From the NCBI RefSeq assembly GCF_002251835.1, contig NZ_NOXV01000304.1, positions 6,149 through 70,148 of the forward strand: a stretch of 64,000 nucleotides of DNA, written 5' to 3'. Within the stretch, counting starts at the first letter, position 1, and the number at the start of each line of letters is the position of its first letter. The notes under the pieces were generated by a model, which searched no databases, was not told the origin of the DNA, and saw only the letters and a list, made by a program, of their open reading frames with translations. Of this stretch, positions 46,293 through 54,495 are shown one piece after another. Source of the stretch: Flavobacterium cyanobacteriorum. GTDB taxonomy: Bacteria; Bacteroidota; Bacteroidia; Flavobacteriales; Flavobacteriaceae. The translations under genes and the position numbers were made by a program.

Positions 46293-47449
46293 GAAAAGTT
46301 TGTGTAGTAACGGGTACAAGGGCAGAGTACGGCCTGCTATACTGGACGATGAAGGCGCTTCAGGATGATCCTGAAGTACAATTAGATGTTTGTGTTACAG
46401 GAATGCATTTATCGCCGGAATTTGGATTGACATACAGGAAAATTATTGAAGACGGTTTTACTATAAATGAGAAAGTCGAAATTTTGCTGTCTTCTGACAC
46501 ATCAATAGGTGTTTCAAAAAGCATAGGTTTAGGCGTAATTAGTTTTGCTGAAGTTTTTGACAGGATTAAGCCGGATATAATACTTGTATTAGGCGACCGT
46601 TTTGAAATATTTGCAGCATGTACTGCTGCCATGATAGCTAAAATTCCCATAGCACACTGTCATGGAGGCGAAGCAACCGAAGGTTTGATAGATGAGGCTA
46701 TAAGGCATTCGGTAACTAAAATGTCCCACATACACTTTACGAGTACACAAGAATACAGGAACAGGGTAATACAACTGGGTGAGCAGCCCGGTAATGTACA
46801 TAATGTAGGTGCGCTAGGAATTGAAAACATTAACAGGCTCAAGCTTTTAAATAAGGAGGCTTTTGAAGAATCGATTAGTTTTAAGCTCAATAAAAAGAAC
46901 TTTTTAATTACCTATCATCCTGTTACATTAGATCATTCATCTGCCGGACAACAATTTAATGAACTGCTCAAAGCATTGGATAAAATTGAAAATGCCACTT
47001 TAATATTCACTAAACCCAATGCAGATACCGATGGCCGGATAATCATTGAAATGATTGATGAATATGTTTCTAAAAACAGCGATAAAGCCGTGGCATTTAC
47101 ATCACTGGGGCAGTTACGTTACCTATCGGCAATACAGTACATGGATGCCGTTATAGGCAATTCATCAAGCGGCCTTATTGAGGTGCCATCCTTTAAAGTG
47201 CCTACCATCAACATTGGCGACAGGCAGCAGGGCAGGGTTAAGGCAGCATCAGTTATAGATTGTGATGCCGATGAGTCATCAATATCAGGGAGCATTAATA
47301 AAGCATTATCAAATGGCTTTAAAGAAGAAATTAAGGCATCGGAAAATCCATACGGGACAAGAAATTCTTCTGAAGATATAGTACAAGTGTTGAAAACCTG
47401 TAGTTTAGACAATATAGTTAAAAAGAAATTTTATAACATAGTTAAATGA
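46289..47449 (+). CDS. legG: Hydrolysing NDP-sugar 2-epimerase LegG
   Basis: LegG inverts C2 and releases the nucleotide, giving the free sugar used by LegI. The 386-residue protein has the NeuC-type motifs VVTGTRAEYGLLYW (residues 6-19), VLGDRFEIFA, HCHGGE and the C-terminal GNSSSGLIEVPSFKVPTINIG. It belongs to the hydrolysing UDP-GlcNAc 2-epimerase family, and the context makes it LegG. It overlaps legI and the following formyltransferase by four bases on each side, both ATGA junctions. Confidence 0.9.
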   Translation: MRKVCVVTGTRAEYGLLYWTMKALQDDPEVQLDVCVTGMHLSPEFGLTYRKIIEDGFTINEKVEILLSSDTSIGVSKSIGLGVISFAEVFDRIKPDIILVLGDRFEIFAACTAAMIAKIPIAHCHGGEATEGLIDEAIRHSVTKMSHIHFTSTQEYRNRVIQLGEQPGNVHNVGALGIENINRLKLLNKEAFEESISFKLNKKNFLITYHPVTLDHSSAGQQFNELLKALDKIENATLIFTKPNADTDGRIIIEMIDEYVSKNSDKAVAFTSLGQLRYLSAIQYMDAVIGNSSSGLIEVPSFKVPTINIGDRQQGRVKAASVIDCDADESSISGSINKALSNGFKEEIKASENPYGTRNSSEDIVQVLKTCSLDNIVKKKFYNIVK

Positions 47450-48330
47450 GAATAATATTTATAGGGTCGGTGATTTTTTCAGCAAAGGCACTTGAAAAAT
47501 TACTTTCTGTGAATGCCAATATCGTGGGTATAGTAACTAAGGAGGAATCCGCTTTTAACAGCGATTTCTTTGACCTTGCCACAATAGCAAAAAAGCATGG
47601 CATACCTTATAACTATGTAAACAATATAAACAGTGCAGAAAGTATTGAATGGATGGGTGCATTACAGCCCGATGTTATATTCTGCTTTGGCTGGTCTAAC
47701 CTCATTAAAAAGCAGGTTTTGGAAATGTCGCGACTGGGGGTAATAGGTTTTCATCCGTCTCTTCTTCCTGATAATAAAGGCAGGCATCCGCTTATATGGG
47801 CAAAAGTACTGGGCTTGCCAAAAACGGGTTCTACTTTTTTCTTTATGGATGAGGGTGCTGATACAGGCGATATATTGTCCCAGCGTGAATTTGTAATTGA
47901 CTTTAATGATGATGCGGGTTCACTTTATGATAAAATGACAGCTACCGCGCTTGAGCAAATAGTTGATTTTCATGAAACGCTTAAGAATAATACATACAAA
48001 AGGACAAAACAGGATCCTTTAGCCGGAAATAACTGGAGAAAGAGAGGCATGAAAGACGGCCTTATTGATTTCAGGATGACGACCGAGACTATCTGTAACC
48101 TTGTACGCGGTCTTACAAGGCCATATGCCGGTGCCCACGCTGATTATAAGACAGAAGCCATTAAGGTGTGGAAAGCAGAGCCGGGAAATTTTACAAACGA
48201 TAATATAGAACCTGGCAAAGTCTTGCAAACACAAGAGGCCAGTATTGAAGTAAAAACAGGAAATGGCTCCATATGGCTTATAGAACATGAATTTACAGAA
48301 CTGCCCGAAGCAGGCACATATATAATTTAA
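47446..48330 (+). CDS. Formyltransferase-family protein in the legionaminate cluster
   Basis: The 294-residue protein resembles methionyl-tRNA and sugar N-formyltransferases: FHPSLLPDNKGRHPLIWA (residues 102-119) carries the catalytic His103, and DEGADTGDIL holds Asp142. The Asn that normally stands two residues before the His is Gly101 here. As remembered, a GFHPSLLP wording is shared by a whole subgroup, so it may be normal for this branch. The gene sits between legG and a PIG-L deacetylase, so it probably N-formylates an amino sugar after deacetylation. It is too short to be a tRNA formyltransferase of the usual kind, and context argues against that role. Confidence 0.8.
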   Translation: MRIIFIGSVIFSAKALEKLLSVNANIVGIVTKEESAFNSDFFDLATIAKKHGIPYNYVNNINSAESIEWMGALQPDVIFCFGWSNLIKKQVLEMSRLGVIGFHPSLLPDNKGRHPLIWAKVLGLPKTGSTFFFMDEGADTGDILSQREFVIDFNDDAGSLYDKMTATALEQIVDFHETLKNNTYKRTKQDPLAGNNWRKRGMKDGLIDFRMTTETICNLVRGLTRPYAGAHADYKTEAIKVWKAEPGNFTNDNIEPGKVLQTQEASIEVKTGNGSIWLIEHEFTELPEAGTYII

Positions 48331-48346
48331 AGCACAGCTATACTGC

Positions 48347-49018
48347 ATGAAAAATGTGATAGTAATTTCTGCTCATCCTGATGACGAAACACTTGGCGTG
48401 GGTGGTACAATGTTAAAGCATATTGCTAATGGTGATAAGGTTTACTGGCTTATTATAACAAATGTTTTTGAGGAGCAGGGCTTTACAAAAGAAAGGGTTG
48501 AAAGCAGGCAGGAGGAGATAAGAAAAGTGGAAAGAATGTTTGGCATTACAAAAACATTTATGCTGAACTATCCTACCATGACATTATCTTCATCGAGTGT
48601 AATAAAAATGGTGCCCCAAATTTCCAAAGTTTTTATGGAGGTGAAGCCTGAAATTATTTACAGCCTGAACAGGTCTGACGCCCACTCTGACCACCGGGTA
48701 ATTTTTGATGCAACAATTGCGTGTACTAAATCATTCCGCTATCCTTTCATCAAACAAATTTTAATGTATGAATGCATTAGCGAAACTGAGTTTGCACCTG
48801 CCCTCCACGAAAAAGCATTTATACCAAATTACTACGTGGATATTACGGATTATCTGGACAAAAAGCTTGAGATAATGAAAGTATTTGAATCAGAAATTGC
48901 CCCCGCTCCTTTCCCCCGTTCGCTGGAAAACATAAGAGCCTTGGCGCATTTTAGGGGAGCAAGCGCAGGGGTACATTATGCCGAAGCATTTCAATTACTT
49001 AAATTTATAGATAAATAA
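48347..49018 (+). CDS. PIG-L/LmbE-family deacetylase
   Basis: The 223-residue protein carries the zinc-binding AHPDDE motif at residues 9-14 and the second metal site in SDAHSDHRVIF. PIG-L enzymes remove acetyl groups from N-acetylated sugars. Its place directly after the formyltransferase, inside the leg gene run, suggests that the two replace an N-acetyl group with N-formyl on legionaminic acid or a precursor. Gaps to the neighbours are 16 and 10 bases. The family is certain; the substrate is inferred. Confidence 0.87.
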   Translation: MKNVIVISAHPDDETLGVGGTMLKHIANGDKVYWLIITNVFEEQGFTKERVESRQEEIRKVERMFGITKTFMLNYPTMTLSSSSVIKMVPQISKVFMEVKPEIIYSLNRSDAHSDHRVIFDATIACTKSFRYPFIKQILMYECISETEFAPALHEKAFIPNYYVDITDYLDKKLEIMKVFESEIAPAPFPRSLENIRALAHFRGASAGVHYAEAFQLLKFIDK

Positions 49019-49028
49019 TATTAACACT

Positions 49029-50075
49029 ATGAGAAATTACCGGGAGCATCTTCTCCAGTCCGGCAGTACTATTAAGCAAGCCTTGCACCAGCTCGATATT
49101 CTTGCTAAAGATGCTATTCTGTTCATAGTAGACGATGCTGATGTCCTGATAGGCTCCCTGACCGATGGCGATGTAAGGCGCGGACTTTTAAAAGGGATTA
49201 CTATCGATCATACAGTTAATGAAATCATACAGCCGCACCCGAAATTTATCAGAAAAGGGGAACAAAATATTCAACAAATAATTGAGTACCGGGAAGGTAA
49301 TTTCAGGATTTTACCCGTTTTAGACAAGGAGAACCGTGTGGTAAATGTTATTAACTTCAGGGAAATCCGCTCCTATCTGCCTGTAGATGCTGTTATTATG
49401 GCAGGAGGCAGGGGACAAAGGCTCCGGCCGCTTACCGATAGCGTGCCAAAACCATTATTGAAGGTTGGTCACAAAGCAATTATGGAACATAATGTAGACC
49501 GGCTTGCTTTATATGGGATTGATGATTTTTGGTTTTCCGTAAAATATCTTGGGGAGCAGATAGAAGCATATTTTGGCAACGGTAAAGAAAGAAACATTAC
49601 CATCCAGTATATATGGGAAGATTCGCCTCTGGGAACAATTGGGGCAGTATCTAAAGTACAAAATTTCGAACATGATTATATCCTGGTTACCAACTCAGAC
49701 CTTTTGACCAATCTGGATTATGAAAACTTTTTTGTTGATTTCATAAATAATGATGCTGATTTTGCAGTTGTAACCATCCCCTATCAGGTTAAGGTGCCTT
49801 ATGCCGTACTTGAAACAGATTCGGGAAGTATAAAAAGCTTCAAGGAGAAACCTACTTATACCTATTACTCCAACGGTGGCATTTACCTGATGAAGAAGTC
49901 AGTACTTGATTACCTTCCTAAAAACAGTTTCTTTAATGCAACTGATCTCATGGAAAAATTGATTGCCGAACAGAAAAAAGTTATTTCCTACCCGCTTATA
50001 GGATACTGGCTGGATGTAGGCAAGCATGAAGACTTTGAAAAAGCACAGCAAGACATTAAGCAAATTAAATTTTAA
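49029..50075 (+). CDS. ptmE: CBS-domain sugar-1-phosphate nucleotidyltransferase (PtmE-like)
   Basis: The 348-residue protein has two CBS-type modules at about residues 10-115 (SLTDGDVRRGLLKG is typical) followed by a nucleotidyltransferase domain starting VIMAGGRGQRLRPLTDSVPKPLLKV. In Campylobacter jejuni a protein of this build, PtmE, makes the GDP-hexosamine that feeds LegB. The presence of this gene inside the leg run therefore points to the GDP route. The nucleotide preference cannot be read directly from the sequence. Two bases separate it from legF. Confidence 0.83.
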   Translation: MRNYREHLLQSGSTIKQALHQLDILAKDAILFIVDDADVLIGSLTDGDVRRGLLKGITIDHTVNEIIQPHPKFIRKGEQNIQQIIEYREGNFRILPVLDKENRVVNVINFREIRSYLPVDAVIMAGGRGQRLRPLTDSVPKPLLKVGHKAIMEHNVDRLALYGIDDFWFSVKYLGEQIEAYFGNGKERNITIQYIWEDSPLGTIGAVSKVQNFEHDYILVTNSDLLTNLDYENFFVDFINNDADFAVVTIPYQVKVPYAVLETDSGSIKSFKEKPTYTYYSNGGIYLMKKSVLDYLPKNSFFNATDLMEKLIAEQKKVISYPLIGYWLDVGKHEDFEKAQQDIKQIKF

Positions 50076-50077
50076 TT

Positions 50078-50770
50078 GTGGAAAAACTGGTTGTAATTCC
50101 TGCGCGGGGCGGTTCCAAGGGAGTACCCCAAAAAAATATTAAATTGCTGCATGGTATTCCCCTAATCCATTATACTGTAAATGAGGCCAGGAAGGTTTTT
50201 GATGACAGCCGGATTATTGTTTCTACAGATGACGAAGTAATAAAAGATACTACGGAAAGAACAGGCTTAAAAGTCCCTTTTCTGCGGCCTCAAGAACTTG
50301 CCACAGACACGGCAGGTACCTATGAAGTGTTGCTGCATGCCCTAAACTATTTTGAAAGTACCGGGAAACGCGCGGATGTGCTTATACTCCTTCAGCCCAC
50401 TTCGCCTTTCAGGAAAGCCAGGCATATCGAAGAGGCCTTACAATTATATACTGCTGAAACAGATATGGTGGTTTCAGTTAAGGAAACAAAAGCAAATCCT
50501 TATTACCTGCTTTTTGAAGAAAATAAAGAGGGCTATCTGCAAAAGAGCAAGCCGGGGCATTATATACGCCGACAGGACTGCCCTCAGGTCTGGGAATATA
50601 ATGGCGCTGTATATATTATCAATGTTGAAAGCCTTAAAAGTAAACCTATTGCAGATTTTACCCGTGTAAGAAAATATGTTATGGATGAATTTTCATCACA
50701 TGATATTGATACACCGTATGATTGGCTTGTTGCAGAGTCTATAGCACAGTTACAGAATATTAATGGATAG
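50078..50770 (+). CDS. legF: CMP-legionaminic acid synthetase
   Basis: LegF activates legionaminic acid with CTP. The 230-residue protein belongs to the acylneuraminate cytidylyltransferase family: VVIPARGGSKGVPQKNIKLL at the N-terminus is the CTP-binding loop, followed by IVSTDDEVI, LLQPTSPFRKARHIEEA and the C-terminal IDTPYDWLVAE. It begins with GTG and ends inside the next gene, which starts eight bases before its stop. This is the last enzyme of the CMP-legionaminate pathway and delivers the donor for the transferase. Confidence 0.9.
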   Translation: MEKLVVIPARGGSKGVPQKNIKLLHGIPLIHYTVNEARKVFDDSRIIVSTDDEVIKDTTERTGLKVPFLRPQELATDTAGTYEVLLHALNYFESTGKRADVLILLQPTSPFRKARHIEEALQLYTAETDMVVSVKETKANPYYLLFEENKEGYLQKSKPGHYIRRQDCPQVWEYNGAVYIINVESLKSKPIADFTRVRKYVMDEFSSHDIDTPYDWLVAESIAQLQNING

Positions 50771-52205
50771 TTTAAGGAAAAAAACAATATCCGGCCTTTT
50801 GTGGACATTTAGCCAGCAGTTTGGCGTTCAGTTTATTAATTTCTTTGTATCGGTTGTTCTTGCGCGGTTGTTACTGCCACAGGAGTTCGGGTTAATAGGC
50901 ATGATAGCTATATTTGTTGCTATTGGTAATTCTTTGGTAGACAGTGGAATGACTTCAAGCCTTATACGTACTGAAAATCCTGATGATATTGATTATTCTA
51001 CTGTGTTTTATACTAATTTCAGTATAAGCTTACTGTCTTACTTCATCGTTTATTCTCTTGCCCCTTATATTTCATCTTTTTTTTCACAAGATATACTCAT
51101 AGGCATTATAAGGGTTTACTGCCTTACATTCATCATAAGGGCTTTTTCTACTGTCCAGAGCACGCGTCTAAACAAGGAAATGAATTTCAAAACACAAATG
51201 CTTATCAATATTCCTTCTTTGGTTCTTGGGGGTGTGTGTGGTATAATATTAGCATATAATGGCTATGGAGTATGGAGCCTTGTATATATGAATCTTATTC
51301 AAACATGTATAGGTACAATACAGCTCTGGATATATTCAAAATGGAAACCAAAATTGGTTTTCAGTCGGGAGCGGCTGAAATTTCACTTAGGTTTTGGTTA
51401 TAAACTAACACTGGCAGGGCTTACAGATACTTTTGTAAAGAATTTTTATAATATAATCATTGGCAGGGTTTTTCCTGCGGCCCAGTTAGGTTTCTTTACT
51501 AGGGCAAAAACGCTTCAGGAGTTACCTATAACCAATATTTCTGCAGCGCTGAACAAAGTAACGTACCCGGTTTTTTCTTCAATTGTAAATGATAATACAA
51601 AACTTAATTCCGTTTATAAACGCCTTTCCCAGCAGGTTTTTTTTTGGGTTTGCCCTATACTTACGGCATCGGTTATTGTAGCAGAGCCCTTGATAAAATT
51701 TTTACTTACTGAAAAGTGGCTCCCGGCCGTCCCGTACTTCCAGCTGCTTTGTATTGCAGGCATTGTTACTCCGCTTAACTCCTATAATTTGAACATTCTC
51801 CTGATCAAAGGCCGCAGCGATATTTATCTCAGGCTTGGGATTGTACGGAACATTATAGCTGTAGCAGGGGCCCTGCTCATATTACCTTTTGGCATGTATG
51901 GGCTATTGTATGGTATTATTCTCTCTACGTACCTAACTTTTTTCATCAATGCCTATTTTTGCGGGAAGTATATTGATATGTCAGTAGTTAACCAGCTTAA
52001 AGATACTTTACCTGTTTTTCTTATAAGTATCCTTGCAGGCCTCACAGGCTATTTCATAGAGTTTTTGTTAATTTCCTGCTTTAATAGTGACTTACTTGTG
52101 CTTATCGCCTCTGTATCCTGTATTTTTCTTTTTTATTTTGGTATATCTTACGCGGTAAAACTACCTGCTGCCATCGAAATTAAAACCATGCTGCTCAAGC
52201 GATGA
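50763..52205 (+). CDS. Wzx-type polysaccharide flippase
   Basis: The 480-residue protein has 12 or more hydrophobic segments and the Polysacc_synt/WzxC pattern, with ISGLLWTFSQQFGVQFINFFVSVVLARLL at the N-terminus and GLIGMIAIFVAIGNSLVDSGM following. Such proteins flip undecaprenyl-linked repeat units across the inner membrane. It overlaps legF by eight bases and the next gene by four, and a polymerase-like gene lies close by, so a Wzx/Wzy-dependent pathway is indicated. Base composition from here to about 54500 is noticeably more AT-rich than in the upstream sugar genes. Confidence 0.88.
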   Translation: MDSLRKKTISGLLWTFSQQFGVQFINFFVSVVLARLLLPQEFGLIGMIAIFVAIGNSLVDSGMTSSLIRTENPDDIDYSTVFYTNFSISLLSYFIVYSLAPYISSFFSQDILIGIIRVYCLTFIIRAFSTVQSTRLNKEMNFKTQMLINIPSLVLGGVCGIILAYNGYGVWSLVYMNLIQTCIGTIQLWIYSKWKPKLVFSRERLKFHLGFGYKLTLAGLTDTFVKNFYNIIIGRVFPAAQLGFFTRAKTLQELPITNISAALNKVTYPVFSSIVNDNTKLNSVYKRLSQQVFFWVCPILTASVIVAEPLIKFLLTEKWLPAVPYFQLLCIAGIVTPLNSYNLNILLIKGRSDIYLRLGIVRNIIAVAGALLILPFGMYGLLYGIILSTYLTFFINAYFCGKYIDMSVVNQLKDTLPVFLISILAGLTGYFIEFLLISCFNSDLLVLIASVSCIFLFYFGISYAVKLPAAIEIKTMLLKR

Positions 52206-53260
52206 CTCTTAGCAAAGAAAAAATTTTATTTTTAGTACATACTGAATACCATATGATGGTAGCATTAACCATCATTGCAGATAATTTTGCTGATGCTACA
52301 AAGTATGACATTATAATATATCAAACGGAAGATTATTCCAAAAGGAGGTTCCAGTTCCAAAAAGATATACACCTCTTGCCAAACCTTAATTATATTGTAA
52401 TCCGGTACGATGAAAACAGTAATACGTTTAATGAAGAGCTGTTCAAAGCCGTACATACAATTTCGAGAACCGGTTTCAGCAGGTTTGTCATGTTTAACCA
52501 TCATTCTTTCCTGGCAATATATCTTTCTAGAAAACTTGCCCTGAAGAATACTCGGATAGTATTAGCTCCGGATGGCCTTAAGCCTTATTCAAATACCAGA
52601 AGGATGACTCCCCGCTGGAGCTTAAAAACCGCAATTAAGTTTTATAAATTTATAAAAGGTAACAGGCTTTCTTATTTTTTTCATTATCCAAGCCTTGAAT
52701 ATGCTAACCTAAAAGAAATAAGCCTTATATATATACATTTTCCAAAGGCTTTTTTAAATTTTAGGAATATTGTTACTAAAGAAGTAAAAGTTCTTGAATC
52801 TGAAAATTCAAAACATTTGGTGAGCCGGTATTTTAAATTCTCAACAAGCAATGAGGAAATTTTTAATAATGTTATTTTTTTTATAAACCAGCCACTAAAC
52901 AATCAGGATATTTATAACTTTGAAATTGATTTATTAGAACAAATCAAACTAAAATTTCCGCATTATAAACTGGTCATAAAACTACATCCGCTGACTGATT
53001 ATGATCATGTGGAAAAATTTAAGGCATTAAATGCAACTATAATATCAGAAACCTATCCTGCAGAATTATATATTGCGCAGCTTAAACATTCTATCGTACT
53101 GAGTTTCTGGTCAACAGCATCATTAATAGACAATCCTTCATGCAGGTTTTACTGGCTATACCCCATGCTCCAGAATCGGGGAATTATGTTGAGCTATATT
53201 AATATACAGAACCCTACCGAACATATACTGGAGGTCTCTTCAATTGAACAACTACAATGA
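52202..53260 (+). CDS. Candidate nonulosonate (sialyltransferase-like) glycosyltransferase
   Basis: The 352-residue protein has no membrane segment and no GT4 or GT2 signature. It contains KLVIKLHPLTDYDHVE (about residues 259-274), then a TYPAELYIAQ stretch and SFWSTASL, a layout that recalls GT52 and polysialyltransferase-type enzymes, whose motifs are a basic HP and a Ser/Thr near the C-terminus. Because the cluster makes CMP-legionaminate, a transferase that uses a CMP-nonulosonate is expected, and this is the best candidate in the window. The assignment is inference and could be wrong; no GT family is certain. Confidence 0.5.
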   Translation: MTLSKEKILFLVHTEYHMMVALTIIADNFADATKYDIIIYQTEDYSKRRFQFQKDIHLLPNLNYIVIRYDENSNTFNEELFKAVHTISRTGFSRFVMFNHHSFLAIYLSRKLALKNTRIVLAPDGLKPYSNTRRMTPRWSLKTAIKFYKFIKGNRLSYFFHYPSLEYANLKEISLIYIHFPKAFLNFRNIVTKEVKVLESENSKHLVSRYFKFSTSNEEIFNNVIFFINQPLNNQDIYNFEIDLLEQIKLKFPHYKLVIKLHPLTDYDHVEKFKALNATIISETYPAELYIAQLKHSIVLSFWSTASLIDNPSCRFYWLYPMLQNRGIMLSYINIQNPTEHILEVSSIEQLQ

Positions 53261-54495
53261 GGGTAAATTACAATTCCATAGAAAAACAAAATACTGCCTG
53301 GGCCTATATCCTGTTTTTTATATGGCCACTTCTTGCCTTGATTGTCTCATTTAAAAACTTGGGGTATAAATATTCCAGGGTAATAATTATCCTCTTCTTC
53401 GGATTATTTGGCTACACCTTTATATTTAACGAGATGTCAGACTCTTATCGGCATGCGGAGTCCTTTAAATTAACAGCGACCAAGCCGTTTGGCGATTTTT
53501 TTAATATTGTAAGCGGGCTTTATTCTGAAGAAGGTACTAAGCCCGATTTTGTAATGGACCTCATAAGTTTTATTGTAACAAGGTTTACAGATAATACCAA
53601 GATTTATTTCATGGTGCTTTCCCTGATTTTAGGGTGGATGCTCATGGTAAATATCAAACTGTTATTAAGCCTCTACGAGAAAAACAAAACAGCGGCAGGG
53701 ATTATTTTTATTGCTTTCCTGATTATTATAATGCCTCCATCCCGCATACTGTCCTTCCGCCATTATTTGGGGCTTTTGGTTTTTGTTTATTCTTTATATA
53801 AATATTTTACCGAAAAAAAACTCATATATCTACTGTTATTAACTTTTTCGATTTTTATACATTTTGGGTTTTTAATGCTGGTTGGCCTCTTTTATATCTA
53901 TAAATTGTGTGGGCGCCAAAACAGGGTTTATTATATTTTGATTATTCTGTCTTTTATTTTTTACGAACAGTCTGCTACATTGCTTAAAAGCTATGGTGTA
54001 GGCTTAGGCGGTCTGGATAAGACCGTGCGGGGCTATACACATGAAAAGTACCTCGAAAGGGTTGCAGGATATCAGAATAACAGGAATATCATTATTAATT
54101 CTTATGCAAGATGGACTACTTTGTTTATGATATTGTCACTTATTTATCACAAACTCAGGATAAAGAATTTCGATAAAGTATCTGAATACCTGTACTCCTT
54201 TCTTCTGCTTTTTTTTGCCTTCGTAAATTTTATGCAGGGCCTTGAGGCAATAGCCAACCGGTTTAGCGTGGTATTCCAGGTTCTAAGTTGTGTATTTTAT
54301 GTGCATTTATATTCTCAGAACAATGTAAAAATCCCCACTGTTTTCAGGCAGGTATCGCTCATTTTCTTGTTACTTAACGCTGTAGTGCTTATAAGGGTTA
54401 CATTTGAATATACCAACATGCTCGTGCTTGTTCCTTTCGTTCCTGTTTCCCTCCTTGTTGATTCAGACAGTACAATATTAAACCTTATCAAATAG
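53257..54495 (+). CDS. EpsG/Wzy-like polysaccharide polymerase
   Basis: The 412-residue protein has about ten to twelve hydrophobic segments and a large periplasmic loop with polar residues, the general topology of Wzy and EpsG polymerases. FNEMSDSYRHAESF near residue 60 and SRILSFRHYLGLLVFVYSLY in the middle resemble the EpsG family. Wzy sequences are poorly conserved, so the call depends on topology and on the adjacent flippase and transferases. It overlaps the upstream gene by four bases (ATGA) and the downstream GTG start by one. Confidence 0.78.
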   Translation: MRVNYNSIEKQNTAWAYILFFIWPLLALIVSFKNLGYKYSRVIIILFFGLFGYTFIFNEMSDSYRHAESFKLTATKPFGDFFNIVSGLYSEEGTKPDFVMDLISFIVTRFTDNTKIYFMVLSLILGWMLMVNIKLLLSLYEKNKTAAGIIFIAFLIIIMPPSRILSFRHYLGLLVFVYSLYKYFTEKKLIYLLLLTFSIFIHFGFLMLVGLFYIYKLCGRQNRVYYILIILSFIFYEQSATLLKSYGVGLGGLDKTVRGYTHEKYLERVAGYQNNRNIIINSYARWTTLFMILSLIYHKLRIKNFDKVSEYLYSFLLLFFAFVNFMQGLEAIANRFSVVFQVLSCVFYVHLYSQNNVKIPTVFRQVSLIFLLLNAVVLIRVTFEYTNMLVLVPFVPVSLLVDSDSTILNLIK

